DNA of 64,000 nucleotides, from contig JAEZFW010000069.1 in the NCBI GenBank assembly GCA_023417315.1, positions 1 to 64,000 on the forward strand, read 5' to 3'. The translations under genes were made by a program, and so were the position numbers. How positions within the stretch are numbered: the first letter of the stretch is position 1; the number at the start of each line of letters is the position of its first letter. Origin of the DNA: Pseudomonadota bacterium. Lineage in GTDB: Bacteria; Pseudomonadota; Gammaproteobacteria; Steroidobacterales; Steroidobacteraceae. This document shows positions 43,789-51,347 of this stretch, in pieces. The notes beneath the pieces were generated by a model, which had not been told where the DNA came from, searched no databases, and was given only the letters and a program-made list of their open reading frames with translations.

Positions 43789-45542
43789 GCCGCTTGGGAT
43801 GCAATCCACTCTCTCACTCGGCCTTCCAATACATCGAGCGGAAGCGCGCCGCCGAGGAGGATCACGTCGTGGAATTCGCGCACATTGAAGCGCTCGCCGA
43901 GCGCGCGTTGTGCTTCTTCGCGTAGCGCCCGCAGGCGCAGCTCGCCCATCTTGTATGCAAGCGCCTGAGCGGGCCAGGATACGTAGCGCTCGAGCTCGGT
44001 TTGGATGTTGTGGGGGGCCAGCGCGGAGTTCTCCGTGAAACACGCTCGTGCGCGCTCCAAGTCCCAGCCCAGCCAATGGATGCCCGTGTCCGCAACGAGC
44101 CGGCACGCGCGCCACATTTCGTATGAATAACGGCCGAAGCGCTCATATGCGTCGCGATACATGTCCATTTCTTCGCCGAGGAATTCCGAGTACAACCCCC
44201 AGCCTTCGACGAAAGCAGTCGGGCTCGTGTTGCGACGGAAGTAAGGCAGATCTTCCAACTCTTGCGACAACGCGATCTGCAAATGATGGCCCGGCACGGC
44301 TTCGTGCACTGTGAGCGCCGGAAGCTCGTAGAGCGGCCGCTGATCGAGACGCGAAGTGTTGACCATGTACGCGGCCGCTTGACCCATGACGAGACTGCCG
44401 GACCAATAGCGACCCGTCGTGTAACCTTCGGCAATCTCGCTCGGCACTGGACGCACACCGTACGGCAGGCGCGGCAGTGTTCTAAACAAGGGTGGGAGAC
44501 GATCGTCTGCACGCTTTGCGATCTCGCTCGCTTTCTCGAGGAGATCCTCGGCGCTCTGAGCGTAGAAGCGCGGCTCCGTCCGCAGCATCTGCAAGAACTC
44601 CGCGAACGTGCCTGAGAAATCGGCCGTGCGAATCGTCTCCTCCATCAGCCCACGAATGCGCTGCACCTCCGCCAGACCGAGCGCATGAATGTCATCGGGC
44701 GAAAGATTCGTTGTCGTTTCCGCGCGCACGAGAAACCGATACATGTCCTCGCCGCCGCGTACGCTACGAACTCCGAGCGCAGGACGCGCCGCTGGAACGT
44801 ACTCCTTTTGCAGCATCTGCGCGAATGCGCGCTGCGCAGGAACGACGTGTCTTTCGACGATCGAGGCCGCGCGCGCCCGATAGTCCGTCCACACTTGCTC
44901 GGAGATGGACGGTGGCCGGCGCGAAAATGGAATCAACAGCACGCTCTCTGGGGGCGGTGTCGCTGCATGATGGCGTGCAACGTCGAGCACTCGGTCGACC
45001 ACGATGCGCGGCTGCGTGAGCTTGGTACGAATGCCTCGGCGCAAGTTCGCGATGTTCTGCTCATAAAACGAAGGAAGCGCCTCGAGGCGTGCAATCCACG
45101 CGTCTGCATCGTCGCGCGAGGAGAGTGTCGTCGTGCGCGCGATGTAGTCAGCCAACGTATGGAAGCCGCTGTCGTTGTTGAAGGCGACTCGTTCCAGATC
45201 AAACTTCGCGCGTTCAATCTGCTCCTCGGTCTGATACCTGAGCAACGCGTGATTCAAGGCGGACTCGGAATCGAGCTCGGCGGCATCGATCGTCGAGAGC
45301 TGCTCGCGAAGTCTCTCCAGCACTTTGCGGTCTTCCTGCAGCGCCTGCGGAGACACATCGGGCCAGCGGCGCAGCGCCTCTCGATCCCCTTCCTGCCCCG
45401 CCGATATCGGATCCACTTTCCTTAGGAGCTGCTCGTACTCAGCGATGACCGATTCCAGCAGCCGCTCGCTGGTTCCTGGTGCTTCAGCAGCAAAGACCGG
45501 TGCAGCAAAGCTGAGCGAGATTGCGAGGAGTATTGGGCGCAT
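43773..45542 (-). CDS. Exported DUF885 metallopeptidase (copy 1)
   Basis: This 589-residue protein has a signal peptide (about 1-19) and a long helical DUF885 domain. The metal motif HEAVPGHHLQIAL and the downstream FVEGWGLYSEFLGEE with a Glu ligand are intact. YKMGELRLRALREEAQRALG is typical of the C-terminal part. DUF885 proteins are periplasmic zinc-type peptidases related to carboxypeptidases of the M32/M3 kind. A second copy lies at 46906. Its natural C-terminus is replaced by repeat-encoded residues ending AEVTK. Confidence 0.9.
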   Translation of the reverse strand: MRPILLAISLSFAAPVFAAEAPGTSERLLESVIAEYEQLLRKVDPISAGQEGDREALRRWPDVSPQALQEDRKVLERLREQLSTIDAAELDSESALNHALLRYQTEEQIERAKFDLERVAFNNDSGFHTLADYIARTTTLSSRDDADAWIARLEALPSFYEQNIANLRRGIRTKLTQPRIVVDRVLDVARHHAATPPPESVLLIPFSRRPPSISEQVWTDYRARAASIVERHVVPAQRAFAQMLQKEYVPAARPALGVRSVRGGEDMYRFLVRAETTTNLSPDDIHALGLAEVQRIRGLMEETIRTADFSGTFAEFLQMLRTEPRFYAQSAEDLLEKASEIAKRADDRLPPLFRTLPRLPYGVRPVPSEIAEGYTTGRYWSGSLVMGQAAAYMVNTSRLDQRPLYELPALTVHEAVPGHHLQIALSQELEDLPYFRRNTSPTAFVEGWGLYSEFLGEEMDMYRDAYERFGRYSYEMWRACRLVADTGIHWLGWDLERARACFTENSALAPHNIQTELERYVSWPAQALAYKMGELRLRALREEAQRALGERFNVREFHDVILLGGALPLDVLEGRVREWIASQAAEVTK

Positions 45543-45550
45543 GTTTCTGG

Positions 45551-45728
45551 ATGGGTTGCTGGGTTGCTGGGTTGCTGGGTTCTGAGTACTGGGTACTGGG
45601 TTACTGGGTTCTGGCCAGAGTGACTACCAAGGATGCTGTGACTTCAGTTGGACTCTGGCCAATACCCAAGTACCCAGTTCCCTCGCCTATTTCCGGATTC
45701 TGGCCAGTACCCAGTAGCCCAGAACCCT
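45551..45728. repeat. Palindromic repeat, GGGTTGCT/ACTGGGT type
   Basis: The left part (45551-45620) is tandem GGGTTGCT three times, then ACTGGGT units, ending TTCTGGCCAGAG. Two right-hand inverse segments follow: CTCTGGCCAATACCCAAG (about 45653-45670) and TCTGGCCAGTACCCAGTAGC (about 45699-45718). It lies between a DUF885 gene start and a cupin gene end. A compact relative lies inside leuS at 54126-54183. Confidence 0.8.
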
Positions 45729-46109
45729 TCAGAGAATAACTTCTCGCCCCACATCGGCATTCGCAGGATCGTGCGGCACGGTGTTGAACGAGACGATCAG
45801 CATCGGTTCGGTGCCGATGTTCTGAAACGCGTGTACGACGCCGGGCGGAAACCGAAATCGCCACACTTCATTCGGCGGCACTTCGACGCTGGTCGTTTGT
45901 CCGCCTTCGCGATAGCGCACGAGCGCTGGCCCGACGACCGTACTCACTTCCCAGCCCACGCGGTGGAAATGGTTGCCCCGGATCTGTCCGGGCTCGGTCA
46001 GGACAACGTGGACGTTCCGTTGTTCGCCGAGACCCTGAGCATCGAGCGGCTCGAAAACCTGACCGCGCTCATCGACCGCACGACGCAGCTTGTCGATGGT
46101 GACTGACAC
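45729..46109 (-). CDS. Cupin-domain protein
   Basis: This protein of about 126 residues has one cupin barrel. The metal/substrate motif is GQIRGNHFHRVGWEV, with His residues, followed by PPNEVWRFRFPPGVVHAFQN. It resembles cupins that act on nucleotide sugars (WxcM/capsular type), but a specific role cannot be assigned. GTG at 46109 has GAGG 7 nt upstream and begins the segment VTIDKLRRAVDERG; an ATG at 46172 would add 21 residues of low similarity. A palindromic repeat follows directly. Confidence 0.75.
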   Translation of the reverse strand: MSVTIDKLRRAVDERGQVFEPLDAQGLGEQRNVHVVLTEPGQIRGNHFHRVGWEVSTVVGPALVRYREGGQTTSVEVPPNEVWRFRFPPGVVHAFQNIGTEPMLIVSFNTVPHDPANADVGREVIL

Positions 46110-46195
46110 GTTGGACCCTCGTGAAACCAGAGGGCCTAATACCAGAGGACGAGTGGGCTGGCCAGCGTCCATGCACTCGCTGATCGAAGAATCGC

Positions 46196-46693
46196 TCAGC
46201 GAGCGGCAACGCGACGCGTTCTCGCCTCGGTCGCCTCAACACGCCATGCGGCGATGAACTGCAGAAATGCCTCCTTGTCGTAGCCTTTCTTCCCCGCCTC
46301 GAAGCCGCCTGTCGCTTGCGATGCGAGGACTTCCTTGTCGGGAGAGACGATCCAGAAGTGTGGCGCACCTTTCGCAGGAGGCAGTTGCGAGAAGAATAGG
46401 TCGTTGTAGTTGTCGAAGCCGACGTACACCTTCATGACGACGAACGTCTCATGCAAGCGAGCCTCGACCTCCGCATCGTTCTCAACGAAGCGGTCGAGCA
46501 CATGGCACCAGCGGCACCAATCCCCACCCGCGATGATGAGCACGAGTTTGTGCTCCTCCTGCGCCTGTGCAATCGCTTGGTGATACTGCTCGAACGGATC
46601 AACGGAAGGATCGTAACCGAGATCGCTCGCGAGCCCGAGCTGCGCCACGCATGCCAGCAGCACGAACACTGCGCCCTTCAGCATTATTCTCAT
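46196..46693 (-). CDS. Exported thioredoxin-like protein
   Basis: This 165-residue protein has a signal segment (MRIMLKGAVFVLLACVAQLG...) and a thioredoxin fold of the DUF255/SoxW-like kind, with the redox motif GGDWCRWCHVL (Cys60 and Cys63). It is followed by EARLHETFVVMKVYVGFDNYN and GAPHFWIVSPDKEVLAS, the latter holding the cis-Pro region. It probably works as a periplasmic disulfide reductase. The ATG at 46693 is preferred; one three codons later is possible. It is divergent from the second DUF885 gene. Confidence 0.82.
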   Translation of the reverse strand: MRIMLKGAVFVLLACVAQLGLASDLGYDPSVDPFEQYHQAIAQAQEEHKLVLIIAGGDWCRWCHVLDRFVENDAEVEARLHETFVVMKVYVGFDNYNDLFFSQLPPAKGAPHFWIVSPDKEVLASQATGGFEAGKKGYDKEAFLQFIAAWRVEATEARTRRVAAR

Positions 46694-46905
46694 TATGGTA
46701 ATCCCGGAACTTGAGTCGTCATGCGAGAGACTAGCGCTGCGCACGATGCTCTGCACCCGTCGCGTTCCTTTACATCCTGCCGAGCTGTCCGCGCTGCTGC
46801 CGGATGTGTCCGCGTAGCGCAGAATGCGGCCGCGCTTGCATACATTGGCTCCGAGGGTGTGCTGCATGTAACGTATACGGATCTGTTCCACTACGGTGCG
46901 CCCCG

Positions 46906-48666
46906 ATGCAGCTGCTTCGTGCCCTTCTGCTGACCGTGGTCCTAACCGGACAGTCACTTGCCGCTGACTCGACCGATCTCAATCGCTTGTTCGAGGAGTA
47001 CTTCGAGGCCTCGCTCGAGCTCGATCCGATCTCGGCGACGTTCATCGGCGACCATCGTTACGATCATCGCCTGACGAACACGATCTCGCCGCAACACATC
47101 GAGACGGCACTAGCCCTCGAGCAGCGCTATCTAAACGAAGCGTTGAAGTATCAGAATGTTCCGCTTCCAGACGCAGACAGGCTGAGTCTCGAGATCTTCA
47201 TCAATGATCGGCGCATGGCGATCGAAGGCGCGCAGTTTCCTGCCCATCTCCTTCCAGTGAATCAACTCTCGAGCGTGCCCGCGCTCATGGCCGTGCTCGG
47301 TTCCGGCACGAGCGCGCAACCCTTCCGCAGTGTCGAGGACTATGACCGTTTCCTGCAGCGTATGGACGATTACCTCAAATGGTCGGACCAAGCGATCGGG
47401 AACATGCGCGAAGGGATCAAGCACCGGTACACCTATCCGCGCATGCTCATGGAGAAGGTGCTGCCGCAGCTCGCCGAGCTTGCCGTAACCGACGTCGAGA
47501 AGAGCATCTTCTACCAGCCCATCGCAAACATGCCGGAGCACATTGCGCAGGCCGATCGCGAGCGGCTCGACAAGGCATACCGCGACGCGATCACCAAGAA
47601 GATTGCGCCCTCGTACCAAGAGCTGCACGACTACATCCGCGACGAGTACCTGAAATCCTCTCGGAGCTCGGTGGCCTGGTCTGCGTTGCCAAATGGCGCG
47701 AAGTGGTATGCCTATCTTGCGAAGCTTTCGACCACGACGGACTTGACCCCCGACGCAATTCACGAGCTCGGTCTGCGCGAGGTCGCACGCATTCGCAGCG
47801 AAATGGAAGGCGTGAAGAAACAAGTCGGATTCGAAGGGGATTTGGCAGCGTTCTTCAAATTCCTACAGAACGATCAACGCTTCTACTTCAGCGATGCCGA
47901 CTCGCTGCTGGAAGGCTATCGCGAGTTGAAGCGGAAGATCGACGCGCGATTACCTGAGCTCTTCTCCGACTTCCCGAAGGCCTCGTACGAGGTGCGGCCC
48001 GTCGAAGCGTTCCGAGCGCAGTCTGCAGCCGGCGCTTCGTATCAGTCGCCATCCGCAGATGGCACGCGCCCGGGCATCTTTTATGTGAATACGTTCAACC
48101 TCAAAGCGCAGCCCAAATTCGGCATGGAGACCTTGTCGTTGCATGAGGCTGCACCGGGTCATCACTTTCAGATTGCGATCCAACAGGAGCTGGAGAACGT
48201 CCCGCGCTTCCGGCGCTTCGGCACGAGCTATGTTGCCTATGTCGAAGGTTGGGCCCTGTATGCCGAATCGCTAGGCAAGGAGCTTGGGCTGTTCTCCGAT
48301 CCGTATCAGTATTACGGTCGATTGAGCGATGAGATGTTGCGCGCCATGCGACTCGTCGTCGACACGGGCCTTCACACGCGCGGCTGGACTCGCGAGCAAG
48401 CGATGCAATACATGCTCGACAATTCTTCGATGGCCGCAAGCGACGTGGAGGCCGAGGTCGAGCGCTACATCGCGATCCCAGGACAAGCGCTTGGCTATAA
48501 GATCGGACAGATTCGAATCGCCGAGATCCGCGCGAAGGCCGAACGAGCGCTCGGAGACACGTTCGATGTTCGCGAGTTTCACAGCCAGGTGCTGCGTGAC
48601 GGCAATCTTCCGCTGAGTGTGTTGGAAGCAAAGATCGATCGCTGGATCGAGCGCAGCAAGCAATAA
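46906..48666 (+). CDS. Exported DUF885 metallopeptidase (copy 2)
   Basis: This 586-residue protein has a signal peptide (MQLLRALLLTVVLTGQSLAA) and the full DUF885 domain with HEAAPGHHFQIAI, YVEGWALYAESLG and GYKIGQIRIAEIRAKAERALG. It is a paralogue of the gene at 43773, similar in length and motifs but clearly diverged. In this family an Arg/Lys-rich or acidic peptide substrate is usual, though untested. The frame extends 34 codons upstream; the ATG at 46906 starts the signal peptide. A palindromic repeat follows the stop. Confidence 0.91.
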   Translation: MQLLRALLLTVVLTGQSLAADSTDLNRLFEEYFEASLELDPISATFIGDHRYDHRLTNTISPQHIETALALEQRYLNEALKYQNVPLPDADRLSLEIFINDRRMAIEGAQFPAHLLPVNQLSSVPALMAVLGSGTSAQPFRSVEDYDRFLQRMDDYLKWSDQAIGNMREGIKHRYTYPRMLMEKVLPQLAELAVTDVEKSIFYQPIANMPEHIAQADRERLDKAYRDAITKKIAPSYQELHDYIRDEYLKSSRSSVAWSALPNGAKWYAYLAKLSTTTDLTPDAIHELGLREVARIRSEMEGVKKQVGFEGDLAAFFKFLQNDQRFYFSDADSLLEGYRELKRKIDARLPELFSDFPKASYEVRPVEAFRAQSAAGASYQSPSADGTRPGIFYVNTFNLKAQPKFGMETLSLHEAAPGHHFQIAIQQELENVPRFRRFGTSYVAYVEGWALYAESLGKELGLFSDPYQYYGRLSDEMLRAMRLVVDTGLHTRGWTREQAMQYMLDNSSMAASDVEAEVERYIAIPGQALGYKIGQIRIAEIRAKAERALGDTFDVREFHSQVLRDGNLPLSVLEAKIDRWIERSKQ

Positions 48667-48680
48667 GTTTGCTTTACTGC

Positions 48681-48799
48681 AGTTGACGGTTGACAGTCAG
48701 CAACCAACACTCTGTCCTGCGCCGGCGACCCGCGCCAGATCTTTGAGGCAGCGTGTGTCTCCGACCGTCAATCTATTAACTGGTAACTGGTCAGCTGCC
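48681..48799. repeat. Palindromic repeat, mixed GTTGACGG/ACTGGTA type
   Basis: The left arm (48681-48705) is GTTGACGG, TTGACAG units. The right arm (48765-48799) reads CCGTCAATCTATTAACTGGTAACTGG-like units, joining features of the copy at 84-167 and of the copy at 24084. It lies between the DUF885 gene and the prolyl iminopeptidase gene. Confidence 0.6.
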
Positions 48800-48801
48800 A
48801 T

Positions 48802-49863
48802 ATGGCCACGAAACGCAAATCGACCCGCCGCTCGCCCCGCAAGCAGGCCGCTAAGAAGCAACGACGACCGCTGGCGCGCCACGCGAAGCGCAAACGAAGC
48901 GCCATCACACCTGGGGGACGCAGGACGCTCTATCCGGCCGTCAAGCCGTACCGCACAGGTTTCCTGAAGGTTTCCGATGGCCACGAGCTCTACTTCGAAG
49001 AGTCTGGCAACCCGAAAGGCAAGCCCGCTCTCTTCGTGCATGGCGGACCCGGCGCCGGATGCGATGAACGTGCGCGCAGATTCTTCGACCCCGATGCCTA
49101 TCGCATCATCCTATTCGACCAACGAGGCTGCGGGCGCAGCCGTCCGCACGCGAGCCTCGAAAATAATACGACCTGGGACCTCGTATTCGACATCGAGAAG
49201 CTGCGCGAGCAGCTCGGAATCGAGGGCTGGCTCGTATTCGGTGGGTCCTGGGGATCGACCCTTGCTCTTGCCTATGCGCAGAAACATCCTGAGCGAGTGA
49301 CCGAGCTGGTCCTGCGCGGAATCTTCATGCTCACGCCCTTTGAGCTGAAATGGTTCTACCAGGAAGGCGCGAGCGCCATCTTCCCGGATCACTGGGAGCA
49401 TTACATCGCGCCGATTCCGGAACGCGAACGCAGCGATCTCATCAAGGCTTTCTATGCGCGACTGACGAGCTCCGATCGCAAGACTCGTGTCGAGGCCGCA
49501 CGAGCATGGTCGGTCTGGGAAGCGGCCACGAGCTACCTGCACGTGGACGAGGAGCACATGACCAAGTGGGGCAACGAGGAGTTCGCGATCGCGGTATCTC
49601 GCATCGAGTGTCACTACTTCGTGAACAAGGGATTTTTCGAACGAGAGAACCAGCTGCTAGATGACGTAGATAAGATCCGCAACATTCCTGCCGTGATCGT
49701 TCAAGGACGCTACGATGTCGTGTGTCCGATGCAAACAGCCTGGGCCCTGCATCGCGCTTGGCCGGAAGCGGATTTCCGTGTCGTTCCCGACGCCGGCCAC
49801 TCCGCATTCGAACCCGGCACTACGCACGAGCTCATCGTGGCGACGGATCGTTTTAGGGACTGA
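48802..49863 (+). CDS. pip: Prolyl iminopeptidase with basic N-terminal extension
   Basis: This 353-residue alpha/beta hydrolase removes N-terminal proline from peptides. It has HGGPG (80-84), FDQRGCGRSRPH, the nucleophile Ser149 in GGSWGSTLALAYAQ, and the catalytic Asp and His in VQGRYDVVCP and DAGHSAFEP. The first ~40 residues (KRKSTRRSPRKQAAKKQRRP) are rich in Lys and Arg and are not part of the enzyme. Usual proteins of the family begin near TLYPAVKPYRTGFLKV. The ATG at 48802 lies within 3 bp of a repeat. It may bind nucleic acid or polyanions, as inference. Confidence 0.93.
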   Translation: MATKRKSTRRSPRKQAAKKQRRPLARHAKRKRSAITPGGRRTLYPAVKPYRTGFLKVSDGHELYFEESGNPKGKPALFVHGGPGAGCDERARRFFDPDAYRIILFDQRGCGRSRPHASLENNTTWDLVFDIEKLREQLGIEGWLVFGGSWGSTLALAYAQKHPERVTELVLRGIFMLTPFELKWFYQEGASAIFPDHWEHYIAPIPERERSDLIKAFYARLTSSDRKTRVEAARAWSVWEAATSYLHVDEEHMTKWGNEEFAIAVSRIECHYFVNKGFFERENQLLDDVDKIRNIPAVIVQGRYDVVCPMQTAWALHRAWPEADFRVVPDAGHSAFEPGTTHELIVATDRFRD

Positions 49864-49912
49864 GGCAGGGGAAGAAGAGAGAGGAGGTCAGAAGGAAGAC
49901 TGATTCAATGTT

Positions 49913-49948
49913 CCTTTGCGGGGTTGGCGAGCTTGGCGAGAGTTTTTA
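49913..49948. repeat. AAACTCTCGCCAAG repeat, copy 3 (inverted)
   Basis: On the minus strand it reads AAAAACTCTCGCCAAGCTCG followed by CCAACCCCGCAAAGG, matching the copies at 34706 and 37674. It lies between the stops of convergent genes and at the edge of the accessory block. Confidence 0.65.
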
Positions 49949-49953
49949 GCCCC

Positions 49954-50454
49954 TCACTCCCGCAGCCGCCAAGTCACCGCCCCACGCTCGTCGATGAGTC
50001 CGTAAGCGATCAGCCACTCGCGCGCGTCTGAAGCATCCTCCTCGAACCACGCTTGCGCTGAGCCGAGCCGAAAGGTGTAACCCCACGCATCCATGTCGTG
50101 CCACATGCGTTCGCGGCCGACGCCTGCGAGCGTGTCGGCGAGGAGAATCTGCAGATAACACACAGCGTTCTCCTCCGCGAAATTGCCGCCTGCGTCTCGC
50201 TCGAGCACCTGGCGACGTGCGCGATCCATACAGACCGCGTGCGACATCTCGTGCAGGATCGAGTGCACCGGCGTATCGGCGCGCCAATAGAGCTGGTCTC
50301 GGATCAGCCCCGCCTCCGCCTCGCCCCAATATGAGCCGCAGATGGGCTCATCGGGCGCCTGCTCGCAGCCGCGCAACGAAAACTTCGCGAGCAACTCGCT
50401 GATCGCACGCTCGCCGAGATCGCGCGCGCGTAGCACATCCGCCTGCGCGCTCAT
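49954..50454 (-). CDS. Small zincin-like protein of unknown function
   Basis: This 166-residue cytoplasmic protein has a short zinc-protease motif, HEMSH (His68, Glu69, His72), in SILHEMSHAVCMD, and a downstream Glu in NFAEENAVCYLQ (about 94-95), which together match a gluzincin layout. Four Cys are spaced through it. It is not recognised as a named family. Its start overlaps the Hpt gene stop by 4 bp, so it is the last gene of the RR-lptE-Hpt operon. A peptidase role is inference. Confidence 0.72.
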   Translation of the reverse strand: MSAQADVLRARDLGERAISELLAKFSLRGCEQAPDEPICGSYWGEAEAGLIRDQLYWRADTPVHSILHEMSHAVCMDRARRQVLERDAGGNFAEENAVCYLQILLADTLAGVGRERMWHDMDAWGYTFRLGSAQAWFEEDASDAREWLIAYGLIDERGAVTWRLRE

Positions 50455-50777
50455 GGTATTTCGCGCAACTGCACCTGCTTGCGCACCTCGTCTTCGAGCG
50501 CTGCAAGGTGCGCTTCCAGATCCTCGATGGCCGGCGTCTCCGAAATGGCGAGCCGTTCGATTTCATATGCGCGTTCGCTCACCGAATCGAAGCCGAACAT
50601 CGCACCGCTCCCGTTGATTTTGTGCGCCATGCGACTCAGCTCCCGCAACGATTCGCGAGAGCCGGCACGTGCCTGTGCCAGCAAGGCTCGAAGCTGTTCG
50701 AGCTCTCCGAGCGTGCGCTTCAGATAACGAGTACCGATGTCGGCGATCTGTCGTTGCAGCTCGTCGCCTTGGTTCAT
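50451..50777 (-). CDS. Hpt-domain phosphotransfer protein
   Basis: This 108-residue all-helical protein is a single histidine phosphotransfer domain. The phospho-accepting His52 lies in MAHKINGSGAMFGFD, the usual HxxKGxxxxxG type pattern with Asn in place of Gly. Flanking helices are amphipathic. Hpt proteins relay phosphate between a hybrid kinase and a response regulator. The response-regulator gene lies just on the far side of lptE (51348-52382). It starts 26 bp after the lptE stop. Confidence 0.85.
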   Translation of the reverse strand: MNQGDELQRQIADIGTRYLKRTLGELEQLRALLAQARAGSRESLRELSRMAHKINGSGAMFGFDSVSERAYEIERLAISETPAIEDLEAHLAALEDEVRKQVQLREIP

Positions 50778-50803
50778 CCGTCGATGTCCTCGCCTCGCTT
50801 TTT

Positions 50804-51292
50804 CTACAGTGCGCTCAGGCGCCGAACCACCAGCGCGGCAAGATCGCGCGCGAGCGCCTCGCGCAAAATGCTCTGCTCTCTCTGTTTGGCGAGCACTGCG
50901 TTCGTGTCATAGCTGTACTCGCGTGTGAGCTCGATCCGTTGCGGTTCGATGACCTCGCCCGTTTGGCTCGAGACCGAATATTCGACGACGTAGAAGACTT
51001 GGTATTCCTCGGGCGTGTTCCGCGCCGACACCGCAAGCACTCGCTGTCCGCTTTCATCGGCGTGAATACGCACGATCGCAGTCGCGTTGCGCTTGTCGGA
51101 GGCGAGCTGAGCGCCTGAGGCACGCAGGCTATCGCGCAGCGCGCGATTGAAGTCGCTGTACCGGTCTTCGGTGTCGACGTAAGTGATCGCCAGCTCCTCG
51201 GAGAGCTGCCATCTGCCCTGCAGATGCCATCCACAGGCGCCAAGCGAGCAGACGAGAAGGAGTAAAGCGAGTGTCAGAAGCGGCCGATCCAT
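50804..51292 (-). CDS. lptE: LPS-assembly lipoprotein LptE
   Basis: This 162-residue outer-membrane lipoprotein plugs the LptD barrel. It has a short hydrophobic signal ending in the lipobox LGAC (Cys20), then GWHLQGRWQLSEELAITYVD, ARNTPEEYQVFYVVEYSV and a C-terminal helix (REALARDLAALVVRRLSAL). Length and pattern match LptE; sequence is weakly conserved in this family. leuS normally sits immediately upstream; here a response-regulator gene separates them. Confidence 0.9.
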   Translation of the reverse strand: MDRPLLTLALLLLVCSLGACGWHLQGRWQLSEELAITYVDTEDRYSDFNRALRDSLRASGAQLASDKRNATAIVRIHADESGQRVLAVSARNTPEEYQVFYVVEYSVSSQTGEVIEPQRIELTREYSYDTNAVLAKQREQSILREALARDLAALVVRRLSAL

Positions 51293-51347
51293 GGCTCATT
51301 CTACTGCGAGCGCTCGGCCCGCCGTCCAGCGAGTTGCCAGCAAACGG

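Noticed and set aside
45551..45728. Tandem repeats read as a possible CRISPR array
   Set aside because: Units are 8 bp with no unique spacers and are arranged as inverted arms, not direct repeats with spacers.
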